Below, piece by piece: positions 52,175 to 60,555 of a stretch of 64,000 bases of DNA. Position numbers and translations under genes: made by a program. The DNA comes from an uncultured Bacteroidales bacterium (GTDB lineage Bacteria > Bacteroidota > Bacteroidia > Bacteroidales > F082), in assembly GCA_905233445.1 (NCBI GenBank), contig CAJOEP010000003.1, positions 1 through 64,000 of the forward strand, read 5' to 3'. Every line of letters begins with the position of its first letter. Position 1 is the stretch's first letter. The notes beneath the pieces are model-generated. The model worked only from the letters and a program-made list of their open reading frames with translations, searched no databases and was not told the DNA's origin.

Positions 52175-52910
52175 GACATCGAAAATCTGCGTGGTGATGC
52201 CGACCTACAATAACGATGGCACGCTACGTGACGTGGTGGAACACACTTTGCAGTTCTGCCCCGATGTCATTGTCGTAAACGACGGATGCACAGACACTTC
52301 CGCTGAAATTTTGGCTTCATTTGGCGAACATATCATTGTTGTCGATTACGGAAAAAACCGCGGCAAAGGCTATGCTTTAAAACAAGGTTTCAGAAAAGCC
52401 AAGGAACTCGGTTTTGATTATGCTATTACGATTGACTCCGACGGTCAGCATTTTCCAGAAGATATTCCATTGTTTATCAGTGCGTTAGAACAGCATCCTA
52501 ATGCTTTGATAGTTGGAAGTCGTAACTTGAATGAGGAAAACATGCCTGGAAAAAACACTTTCGCGAACAAGTTTTCAAATTTCTGGTTTAAGATTCAAAC
52601 AGGCGTAAATTTGCCTGACACACAGACCGGCTATCGTCTGTATCCATTGAAAAACCTTCTGAATCTGAGGTTTTTGACTTCAAGATACGAGGCTGAACTT
52701 GAACTTTTGGTAGGAGCGGCTTGGCGTGGAACCGATTTGATTCCCATTAAAATAAATGTGTTTTATCCAAAAGCCGAGGAACGCGTGTCGCATTTCCACC
52801 CGTTTTGGGATTTCTTGAGAATCAGCGTGTTAAACACGTTTTTGTGCTTTTTGGCAGTAGTCTATGGACTGCCTTCACGCTTTATCAGAAGAAGGAGGCA
52901 TCATGACTAA
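52161..52910 (+). CDS. Family 2 glycosyltransferase
   Basis: The 249-residue GT2 has KICVVMPTYNNDGTL, VIVVNDGCTDTSAE, and DSDGQHFPED with the DxD-like motif, then DTQTGYRLYPLKNLL. The C-terminus (RISVLNTFLCFLAVVYGLP) is a hydrophobic segment, as in dolichol-phosphate-mannose-synthase-like enzymes. It probably adds a sugar to the pigment or to a polyprenyl carrier. Its stop lies inside the start of the MMPL gene. Confidence 0.85.
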   Translation: MYDSKTSKICVVMPTYNNDGTLRDVVEHTLQFCPDVIVVNDGCTDTSAEILASFGEHIIVVDYGKNRGKGYALKQGFRKAKELGFDYAITIDSDGQHFPEDIPLFISALEQHPNALIVGSRNLNEENMPGKNTFANKFSNFWFKIQTGVNLPDTQTGYRLYPLKNLLNLRFLTSRYEAELELLVGAAWRGTDLIPIKINVFYPKAEERVSHFHPFWDFLRISVLNTFLCFLAVVYGLPSRFIRRRRHHD

Positions 52911-55900
52911 GTTTTTCCTTAAAATTTATGATTTTCTGTCAGGAAAGAAAGCTTTGTCAATATTTATTTTATTGATAATTACTGCTTTATGCGTCTTTTC
53001 CGCCTTAAAATTGGACTATAAGGAAAACATCGCCGACTTTTTGCCGACAGATCCAGAAAAGGAAAAATACACCTCGGTTTACGATGACTTGAGCAATCAA
53101 GGAAAAATCACCGTCATCTTCTCAGGCAACGACATTAATGAATTGATGAACGCCGTTGATGACTTCGAAACTAATTGGACAAAACTAGATACAGCATTAT
53201 TAGTCAATGATTTACGCTGCAAAGTTGACGAAAGTCTTGTCTTTGATGCCATCGATTTTATGCGGCAAAATCAGCCGTTGTTTTTGACTGACGACGACTA
53301 TAAGCGCATGGATTCGCTGCTTGCTGAGCCTAATTATATTGCCACTTGCATGCAAAACATCAAGCGAATGCTGGCATTCCCAACGGCGAGCATCCTAATT
53401 GAAGGCGTACAAGCTGATCCATTGAACTTGTATTCGCCTGCGCTTCAACGACTTAACGCATTAAATGCTACTGAAGGTTATCGTATGGAAGACGAATATC
53501 TTTTCAACGAAACTGGTGACAAAGCATTTGCATTCTTCTCATCTCCTTTCAATGGTAATGACACCAAAAACAATGCGATTTTAGTCAATTTGATGGAAAA
53601 TGTCATCAAATTGACTTCAGAATGCCATCAAAATGTTAAAATATCGGCAGTTGGAGCCCCGACGATAGCCGTCACCAACGCACAGCAGATTAAAAACGAC
53701 AGTTTTCTTTCTATTGCCTTGGCTATTGTTCTGATTTTCAGCATTTTAATGTTCACGATGGCAAAAAAACGCAACCTCTTGTGGTTAGGTTTGTCAATCA
53801 TCTTCGGCTGGATTTTCGCATTGGCTGTCATAGCGCTTTTCAAAACAAGCATCTCTATTATCGTCGTGGGCATCGGTTCAGTCATTGTTGGCATTGCCGT
53901 GAATTACCCATTGCATTATCTCGACCATATCAAGCAGGAACCTAACAAACGCGAGGCGCTGAAAGATGTCATTCAGCCATTAGTCATCGGCAACATCACC
54001 ACGGTCGCTGCTTTTGCCTGCCTGATTTTCGTCAAAGCCGAGGCCATGCACGATTTGGGACTTTTCGGAGCCCTAATGCTCATTGGAACCATACTTTTTG
54101 TGATGATTTTCCTGCCTTTGTTCGCCGTTTCACCTAAAAAAACGCACAAACTTTTCGTTGACAACGGCAAGAAACAATCAGAAAAATGGCGCAAAATAAA
54201 ACTCTACGCTTTCTGGCCAATCGTACTTATCACATTGATACTCAGTTATTTCAGCCAAAATACAGCCTTTGATTCCGATTTGCACAACATCAATTTCATG
54301 ACAGAACAGCAGAAAGAGGATTTGGCGGTTTTGAACGAATCTTTAAATAAAACAGGCGAAAGCGAGTTGATTTATGTGGTGGCGGAAGGAAAAGATTTGG
54401 AGGAGGCTTTGGAAAAAAATGAAGAAATTATTTCATCATTAAAGCTCTCCTATAACTTTGAGATCTCCAAGTACTCTATTTCTGGCTTAAACAGCTTACT
54501 CCCATCCATTGAAAAGCAACGCCAATCACTAGAAAAATGGGCTGAATTTTGGAATAATCACGCAGAAACAGCAGAAACAATAGAAAAAGAAGCTGTAAAA
54601 GCCGGATTTACTAGCAAGGCATTCTCAACTTTTACCCAAAACATTGACAAACAATATGTTACAAAACACCCAAGCGAAATGGAGGCTTTGACGGAATTGT
54701 GCAAGACTTACATTTTACAGCATGATTCTTTAACGAGAATTGTCAACTTTGTGCGCGTTCCTGTTGAAGAGTCGGAGGCAATGAAACAACAGTTCAGACA
54801 GATGGCCGTTCAACAGGCTGATAAACCAGCTAAAACCGATGCTTTCGCTTTCAGCATCAGCGATGTGGGCAACAACCTCGTCAACGCACTTTCCGATGAC
54901 TTCGACTACATTTTATACGTTTGCAGCATTGTGGTATTCTTCTTCCTTTGCTTGTCGTTAGGACGTTTGGAGCTGTCGATTCTAGCATTCCTCCCATTGA
55001 CCATCGGTTGGGCTTGGATATTGGGAATCATGGACTTAAGCGGAATAAGATTCAATATTGTAAACATCATTTTAGCAACATTTATCTTCGGTCAGGGTGA
55101 CGATTACACTATTTTCATCACCGAAGGGCTGCTTTACGAGTATGCATATGGCAAAAAAATGCTGAAAAACTACCGCAACAGCGTTATTTTATCCGGTATT
55201 TTGATGTTTATTGGCATCGGAACACTGATTTTCGCTAAGCATCCTGCGATGAAGTCGTTGGCAGAAGTGGCAATCATCGGAATGGCAACAGTCGTGTTCA
55301 TGGCATGTTACCTCCCTCCTATCGTGTTCGGCTGGCTAACCAAGAAAAAAGGCCAACTACGTGAAGTGCCATTGACGCTGAAACGCATACTTTACACAGG
55401 TTTAACGCTGCTGGTTTTCTTCGTCGCCGCATTCGTCATCGTCACACCTTTGACATTGATTTACATGGTGTTATGGCCCAAAACCAAGAACAAACGCTAT
55501 CGTTATCACCAGATGATTGCTACTTTTATGCGCATAGCTTTGAAACTGCTGCCTGGAGTAAAATTCCATCTTGAAAACAATTTTGGCGAGAAATTCGACA
55601 AACCCGCTGTCATTATCGCAAATCATCAGTCGCACCTCGACCTGTTGTGTGTCATGATGTTACATCCAAAAGTCGTGATAATGACCACCGACTGGGTATG
55701 GCGCAACCCGATTTACGGAGTCATCATTCGTTTTGCTGAGTTTTATCCAGTTTCAGACGGCTACGACAAAAATGTGGAACGTTTGCAAAGCCTAGTAAAA
55801 CGTGGCTATTCCATTGTCGTATTCCCAGAAGGCACACGTTCGGTTACAGGTGAGATTCTCCGTTTCCACAAAGGTGCTTTCCAACTTGCACAGGCTTTAA

Positions 55901-56454
55901 ATATTGATATTTTGCCGGTTTTCATCCATGGTGTTCACGATGTGATGCCGAAAAATGATTTCGTTTTACGCGAAGGCCAAATTTATGTTGAAATAGGACA
56001 AAGAATGGCAGCGGAAGAAGCTAAATCAATGGAAACCAAGGCTTTAAGATCATATTTCCACGAGTTTTATATCAAGCATTTTGAAGAAATAAGGAAAGAA
56101 CATGAAAAGGTTGACTATGTCTTGCCTCTCGTCAAGTACAAATATATATATAAAGGTAATGATGTGGAACATGCCGTTCGAGCTAATTTGAAGAAAATCA
56201 AAGCGCATGCAACAGAGCTTAACGCATTGAATTACAATAGTATAGCAGTCGCAAATAGCGGTTTTGGAGAACTCGCATGGGCAATTGCTTTGGCGCATCG
56301 CAACACTCAAGTTTATGCATTTGAAAAAGATGAGGACAAATATTTGATTGCATTGCATTGCAGCTATATACCAGATAATCTGCATTTTGTTAATGATGAT
56401 AAAATCTTGACAAAATACAATTATATAATTGATAATCAACTATTTACAAAATGA
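52903..56454 (+). CDS. MMPL/RND exporter fused to a PlsC-type acyltransferase and a C-terminal domain
   Basis: The 1183-residue protein has an RND/MMPL exporter part (about 1-850): a first helix at about 18-35, a periplasmic domain, a helix group (about 265-425), a second periplasmic domain and a second helix group (about 660-830; GRLELSILAFLPLTIGWAW, FGQGDDYTIFITEGLLYEY). Then comes a PlsC acyltransferase with IIANHQSHLDLL (about 907) and VFPEGTRSVTG (about 974). The last 85-100 residues (NSIAVANSGFGELAWAIALAHRNTQVYAFE) look like a partial Rossmann fold. AAGGAGG (52892-52898) precedes the ATG. It probably exports and acylates the pigment lipid. Confidence 0.82.
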   Translation: MTKFFLKIYDFLSGKKALSIFILLIITALCVFSALKLDYKENIADFLPTDPEKEKYTSVYDDLSNQGKITVIFSGNDINELMNAVDDFETNWTKLDTALLVNDLRCKVDESLVFDAIDFMRQNQPLFLTDDDYKRMDSLLAEPNYIATCMQNIKRMLAFPTASILIEGVQADPLNLYSPALQRLNALNATEGYRMEDEYLFNETGDKAFAFFSSPFNGNDTKNNAILVNLMENVIKLTSECHQNVKISAVGAPTIAVTNAQQIKNDSFLSIALAIVLIFSILMFTMAKKRNLLWLGLSIIFGWIFALAVIALFKTSISIIVVGIGSVIVGIAVNYPLHYLDHIKQEPNKREALKDVIQPLVIGNITTVAAFACLIFVKAEAMHDLGLFGALMLIGTILFVMIFLPLFAVSPKKTHKLFVDNGKKQSEKWRKIKLYAFWPIVLITLILSYFSQNTAFDSDLHNINFMTEQQKEDLAVLNESLNKTGESELIYVVAEGKDLEEALEKNEEIISSLKLSYNFEISKYSISGLNSLLPSIEKQRQSLEKWAEFWNNHAETAETIEKEAVKAGFTSKAFSTFTQNIDKQYVTKHPSEMEALTELCKTYILQHDSLTRIVNFVRVPVEESEAMKQQFRQMAVQQADKPAKTDAFAFSISDVGNNLVNALSDDFDYILYVCSIVVFFFLCLSLGRLELSILAFLPLTIGWAWILGIMDLSGIRFNIVNIILATFIFGQGDDYTIFITEGLLYEYAYGKKMLKNYRNSVILSGILMFIGIGTLIFAKHPAMKSLAEVAIIGMATVVFMACYLPPIVFGWLTKKKGQLREVPLTLKRILYTGLTLLVFFVAAFVIVTPLTLIYMVLWPKTKNKRYRYHQMIATFMRIALKLLPGVKFHLENNFGEKFDKPAVIIANHQSHLDLLCVMMLHPKVVIMTTDWVWRNPIYGVIIRFAEFYPVSDGYDKNVERLQSLVKRGYSIVVFPEGTRSVTGEILRFHKGAFQLAQALNIDILPVFIHGVHDVMPKNDFVLREGQIYVEIGQRMAAEEAKSMETKALRSYFHEFYIKHFEEIRKEHEKVDYVLPLVKYKYIYKGNDVEHAVRANLKKIKAHATELNALNYNSIAVANSGFGELAWAIALAHRNTQVYAFEKDEDKYLIALHCSYIPDNLHFVNDDKILTKYNYIIDNQLFTK

Positions 56455-57929
56455 AGACTTGCATTGTCGTAGGTGGTGGTATTGGCGGACTCGTGACAGG
56501 TGCCTTACTCGCAAAAGAAGGCTATAAAGTTACCGTTTTGGAGAAAAATGCTATCATTGGAGGCGGCCTGCAGACTTTCAAGCGCAACGGCGTGAGTTTC
56601 CCGACAGGCATGCACATCTTCGGAGGCTTCAACGAAGGCGGTAACCTTAAGCAAATATTTGATTATCTTGACATTACGGATAAATTAAAACTAAAGGCGA
56701 CGGACAATGAAGCTTGCGATGTGGTGACAATTGCCGAAGACAACGCGACATATTATCTTCCGAAAGGCAAGGAAAATCTTATAAATTATCTTGCAAAAGT
56801 ATTTCCTGAAGAGAGTGAAAATATCAAAAATTACCTCGAAAAACTCTTTGAATTGTCGCAGGAAGAAGACCTTTTCTACCTTCGTGAAAGCCTTTCTGGT
56901 TCGAAGGCCATGGATCTGAGCGAAGACTTCCTAAAGCCCTATAATCTGCTGATTACCAATTATATAAGCAATCCAAAATTAAGAAGACTGTTAGGATATC
57001 TCAGTCCCCTGTTTGGTGGCGTTGAAGACATTACCCCTGCATTTTTCAATGCACTTTTGAGTGTTCTTCACATCAGTGGCACGTTCCAGTTTTTGAATGG
57101 CAGCCAGCAGATGGCCGATTTGCTGAAAGAAGTGATAGAAAATGGTGGCGGAAAAGTGATTCCAAACGAGGAAGTTGTCAAAATAAACGTTGATAATCAT
57201 TTGGTTACAAATGTTATAACCCGAAATGGCAATACTTTCAAAGCCGACAATTATATCTCTGACGTTCATCCGGACGTGCTACTCAAAATAATCTCTGACG
57301 ACGCTTTCACAACAGCTTTCAAAAAAAGAATCCATTCAATTCCCGAGACGTCATCGAGTTTTAAAGTTTATATAAAATTCAAAGACAAATCTTTTAAATA
57401 CGTCAACCATCCTTGCTATTATATTGATAATCAAAAAGATTGGCCAAACCAATACATGTACGTGACGCCTCCGATTGAGAATCAGAGCGATTTTGCGGAA
57501 ACGATGATAATCATATGCATGATGGACTTCGCGCAGGTAAAAAAATGGGAAGACACTAAAACCGGACATCGTGGTGAAGATTACGAGCTCTGGAAACGCG
57601 ATATGACTGAAAAAGTTCTCAATAGGTTGGATAGGATTTATCCGGATTTCCGCAGCTGCATTGAATTTTTGTTTGCCTCCTCCCCTCTTACAATACGCGA
57701 TTTTTACGGTAACAAAGAAGGTTCCAACTATGGTTTCTTAAAAGACAGCCACGACATGATGCTTTCGCAAATGTCAGTGTTTACTAAGGTTAAGAATCTT
57801 TTCTTGACCGGACAGAACGTCAACATCCACGGCTTATGCGGCGTTTCGCTGACGGCCATCCAGACTGCCGAAGCACTTGTCGGACATAACGAAATTGTTA
57901 GAAAAATCAACAAAAAAAGTTCAATTTAA
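56451..57929 (+). CDS. CrtI/phytoene dehydrogenase-like FAD oxidoreductase
   Basis: The 492-residue protein has the FAD-binding motif VVGGGIGGLVTGALLAKEG then TVLEKNAIIGGGLQTF, a HIFGGFNEGGNLKQ region, and the C-terminal NLFLTGQNVNIHGLCGVSLTAIQTAEALVG. CrtI-like enzymes desaturate or isomerise long conjugated chains, and homologues are annotated in flexirubin clusters. It may set the final conjugation or oxidise the aryl ring. It overlaps the MMPL gene by ATGA and is the last gene of the main operon; I see no terminator after it. Confidence 0.82.
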   Translation: MKTCIVVGGGIGGLVTGALLAKEGYKVTVLEKNAIIGGGLQTFKRNGVSFPTGMHIFGGFNEGGNLKQIFDYLDITDKLKLKATDNEACDVVTIAEDNATYYLPKGKENLINYLAKVFPEESENIKNYLEKLFELSQEEDLFYLRESLSGSKAMDLSEDFLKPYNLLITNYISNPKLRRLLGYLSPLFGGVEDITPAFFNALLSVLHISGTFQFLNGSQQMADLLKEVIENGGGKVIPNEEVVKINVDNHLVTNVITRNGNTFKADNYISDVHPDVLLKIISDDAFTTAFKKRIHSIPETSSSFKVYIKFKDKSFKYVNHPCYYIDNQKDWPNQYMYVTPPIENQSDFAETMIIICMMDFAQVKKWEDTKTGHRGEDYELWKRDMTEKVLNRLDRIYPDFRSCIEFLFASSPLTIRDFYGNKEGSNYGFLKDSHDMMLSQMSVFTKVKNLFLTGQNVNIHGLCGVSLTAIQTAEALVGHNEIVRKINKKSSI

Positions 57930-57940
57930 GAAAATTTCTG

Positions 57941-57948
57941 TATCTTTG
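57941..57948 (+). promoter_or_regulatory. -7 box of the second operon
   Basis: TATCTTTG matches the -7 consensus and lies 28 bases before the ATG at 57977. There is no clear TTTG at -33. With the 47-base gap, this marks a likely new transcription start after the CrtI-like gene. Confidence 0.5.
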
Positions 57949-57976
57949 TAGTTTCTATTGATGTGAATATTTTGAA

Positions 57977-59281
57977 ATGGAAACTATAAAGCTGAAACTG
58001 ATTTACCCGAAATGGAACAAGCTTCCGGGACAGACGACGTTCAATTTGCCGCCGCACGGACCTGTGGCATTTGCCGCCACCTTACCGGAATATGTTGACA
58101 TTTCGTTCACCGACGAGAACGTTGAACCCATTGATTTTGATGAGGAATGCGACCTGGTGGCTTTGTCGATGATGCTCACAACCCAAGTGAAACGCGGCTG
58201 GGCAATCGCGGACGAATATCACAAGAGAGGCAAGAAAGTTTTGGCAGGCGGCATCTCGACCATGCTTCACGCTGAAGAGATGGTGAATCATGTTGACAGC
58301 GTGTTTCTTGGCGAGTCAGAAGGCCGCTCGGAGCAGGTGATTCTGGATTGGAAAAACGGCTGTCTGAAGAAGATTTACAACTACATGGGCAACCAGCCAG
58401 ACATCGCATTGGTGGGGCCTTGCCGACGCGACCTTTACAAGCGCGAGTTGTACAACCACAAAGGCGTTCAGATGGTCGATTTGTTCCATGCCAGCCGTGG
58501 ATGCCGTTTCAGCTGCTACCCCTGCGCCGTGTCGTACCTCGGAGGCCGCAAATTCCGTCCGCGTCCGGTCGATAAGGTGGTCGAAGACATGGCAGCAATC
58601 GACAACAACCGTCTGTTTATCGTCGATAACTCATTGGCACAGAATAAAGAATGGGAAAAAGAGCTGTTCACCGCAATCGCTCCACTGAAGAAAAAATGGA
58701 TTAGCCACACCATCGAAGACGACCCCGAGATTCTCGACCTCGCCGCAAAAGCAGGCGCATGGTACGTTTATCAAGCCGTTTACGACACCTCAGATTACAT
58801 CAAAGAGCGTGTGAAACGCTATCACGACTACGGTATCGGTGTTGAAGGCACTATCCTCTTTGGTCTTGACAATCAGACAGAAGACGACATCAAACGCTTA
58901 ATCGATTTCCTTGGCGAGATTGATTTGGATTTGGCCGAATTCACAATATTCGCACCGTTCCCGCACACAAAGGGACACGACGATTTGCTGCGTCAAGGCC
59001 GCATCTTCGACTTCGACTGGGATCATTACAACGCCGGTCAGGTGGTGTATCAGCCTAAAAACATGTCGCCGGAGAAGCTGCAGGACCTCTACGACTACGC
59101 TTGGAAGAGTTTCTACGCCAGCGAAACACAGGAATCGAAGATGTTCCGCCTGTTCTGCAACGTGGCTTTGCGCGAAATGGAAGAAGGCACATATCGTCCG
59201 CGCGACCGTCGTTTGGCAAACAAGTCATTTGGTCGCGATGTTGATAGAAGTAAACGTAATGTTAATGTAAGAGTACAATGA
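57977..59281 (+). CDS. B12-binding-type radical SAM enzyme
   Basis: The 434-residue protein has an N-terminal B12-binding-like alpha/beta domain (about 1-150; VDISFTDENVEPI, VLAGGISTMLHAEE) and a radical SAM core whose cluster motif is CRFSCYPC, C-x3-C-x2-C, at about 175-182. LFIVDNSLAQNKEW and ILFGLDNQTEDDIKRLI follow. I do not see the DxHxxG cobalamin motif clearly. Such enzymes often methylate unreactive carbons or rearrange lipids. It starts its own transcription unit, and its substrate is unknown. It is linked by ATGA to the next gene. Confidence 0.85.
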   Translation: METIKLKLIYPKWNKLPGQTTFNLPPHGPVAFAATLPEYVDISFTDENVEPIDFDEECDLVALSMMLTTQVKRGWAIADEYHKRGKKVLAGGISTMLHAEEMVNHVDSVFLGESEGRSEQVILDWKNGCLKKIYNYMGNQPDIALVGPCRRDLYKRELYNHKGVQMVDLFHASRGCRFSCYPCAVSYLGGRKFRPRPVDKVVEDMAAIDNNRLFIVDNSLAQNKEWEKELFTAIAPLKKKWISHTIEDDPEILDLAAKAGAWYVYQAVYDTSDYIKERVKRYHDYGIGVEGTILFGLDNQTEDDIKRLIDFLGEIDLDLAEFTIFAPFPHTKGHDDLLRQGRIFDFDWDHYNAGQVVYQPKNMSPEKLQDLYDYAWKSFYASETQESKMFRLFCNVALREMEEGTYRPRDRRLANKSFGRDVDRSKRNVNVRVQ

Positions 59282-59640
59282 AAGTAGCACCGGATTATTA
59301 TGACGAGATTTTCCCATTCAAAGGTGAGTGGGACATGGAATCGTCTTGTGGATTGAAAATCAGAGAGATAGATGGCAAAAAATACGTTATTGTGACGGAG
59401 TTATATCAAGATAATCCAGGCACCTCAGTGACGTATGCGGGCAAGAAACTCGCCGACCAGATTTGCGAGGCAAAAAACCTGAAACTGGAAGAAATAGTCT
59501 ATCTCGAATGTACTCCGAACACCAATTCCAAGCTGTCGTTTTACGACGAGGAGTATTTTCAGGTTGATTTCTTTGCTGATATGCAGCACAAATACCGTCA
59601 GCTTTCAAAAGAGGAAGTGATGAAGATTTTAGGCAGATAA
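59278..59640 (+). CDS. Unknown 120-residue protein
   Basis: I do not recognise this family. It is acidic, with no signal peptide or membrane segment, and contains WDMESSCGLKIREIDGKKYVIVTELYQDNPGTSVTYAG and LEEIVYLECTPNTNSKLSFYDEEYFQVDF. It may be a small beta-sheet-rich cytosolic protein. It is tightly coupled to the radical SAM gene upstream (ATGA) and the hydrolase downstream (TAATG), so it probably works with the radical SAM enzyme. Confidence 0.65.
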   Translation: MKVAPDYYDEIFPFKGEWDMESSCGLKIREIDGKKYVIVTELYQDNPGTSVTYAGKKLADQICEAKNLKLEEIVYLECTPNTNSKLSFYDEEYFQVDFFADMQHKYRQLSKEEVMKILGR

Positions 59641-60503
59641 TGTTAAAAAAAGCATTGATACTCAGTCTGTTATTCATTCTTGTCGGAAGTGTTACCGCAC
59701 AAGAGGCAGTCGCTTTATGGCAAGGTCAGAATGTCAGGCATGGCGCGCAGGTGACGCTGACCCCGTTTATTGCTGAAAACAATACAGACGGAATAGCGGT
59801 GATAGTTTGCCCGGGAGGTAGCTATTTCTGGCTCGACGATAAAAATGAAGGCGATGACGTTGCACGCTGGCTCAACGAAAACGGCATCACTGCCTTTGTC
59901 TTGCGTTACAGAGCAGCTGGTTTCGGAGCTTATTTCTGGCATTACCGCAAAGTTTTCAACGGGAAACAACATCCCGACATGCTTTTTGACGCACAATACG
60001 CGATAGAATATGTAAAAACACATTCCGAAGAATATAAAATCGACCCTAACAAATTGGGAATCATGGGATTCTCAGCAGGAGGGCATCTCGCCATGATGAC
60101 GGCATGCTTTGCCGACAAGGAAGAGAACACGCCGGCTTTTATCGCCCCAATTTATCCTGTTGTGACCATGAACGAGCCCTACGTACACCAACGCTCACGC
60201 CGCGCATTGCTTGGAGAGAAACGAAAAAACAACCATACCATGCGTGACTCGCTGTCATTGGAAAGACATGTTCCGAACAATTGCCCACCGATATTTTTAG
60301 TAAACTGCGTCGATGACCAAGTCGTTGATTATCATAATTCTGTGTTGCTTGATTCGGCTTTGATAGAGAAAAATGTCGATCATCTGTACATTCAATATCA
60401 GACTGGAGGTCACGGCTTTGGAGCAAGCGAGACGAGAGGCACAGAGGAGTCGAGGCAATGGAGGAACGAGTTTATTGTTTGGATTCAAAATTTAAAGATT
60501 TAA
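59640..60503 (+). CDS. Secreted alpha/beta hydrolase (esterase-like)
   Basis: The 287-residue protein has a signal peptide (MLKKALILSLLFILVGSVTAQ). The serine hydrolase elements are GGSYFWLDDKNEGDDVARWL (oxyanion region), the nucleophile Ser in GIMGFSAGGHLAMM, Asp in VNCVDDQVVDYHN and His in GGHGFGASE. It resembles BD-FAE/acetylxylan-esterase-like enzymes. As part of this unit it may deacylate a pathway intermediate in the periplasm; that is inference. It starts in a TAATG overlap. Confidence 0.8.
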   Translation: MLKKALILSLLFILVGSVTAQEAVALWQGQNVRHGAQVTLTPFIAENNTDGIAVIVCPGGSYFWLDDKNEGDDVARWLNENGITAFVLRYRAAGFGAYFWHYRKVFNGKQHPDMLFDAQYAIEYVKTHSEEYKIDPNKLGIMGFSAGGHLAMMTACFADKEENTPAFIAPIYPVVTMNEPYVHQRSRRALLGEKRKNNHTMRDSLSLERHVPNNCPPIFLVNCVDDQVVDYHNSVLLDSALIEKNVDHLYIQYQTGGHGFGASETRGTEESRQWRNEFIVWIQNLKI

Positions 60504-60506
60504 AAT

Positions 60507-60540
60507 TGACTCGCGTCCCGTGTCTATAAGTCACACGTCA
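60507..60540. repeat. GACTCGCGTCCCGTGTC dispersed repeat
   Basis: This sequence before the PaaK-like gene contains GACTCGCGTCCCGTGTC and AGTCACACGTC, related to the junction repeat at 49794-49860 in the KS-CLF gene. Confidence 0.5.
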
Positions 60541-60555
60541 AATACAACTAAGACT

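Noticed and set aside
40400-57929. Presence of DarA/DarB dialkylresorcinol genes
   Set aside because: I looked for a DarB-type KAS III and a DarA-type aromatase within and next to the operon and found none; if the pigment is esterified to a resorcinol, those genes lie elsewhere.
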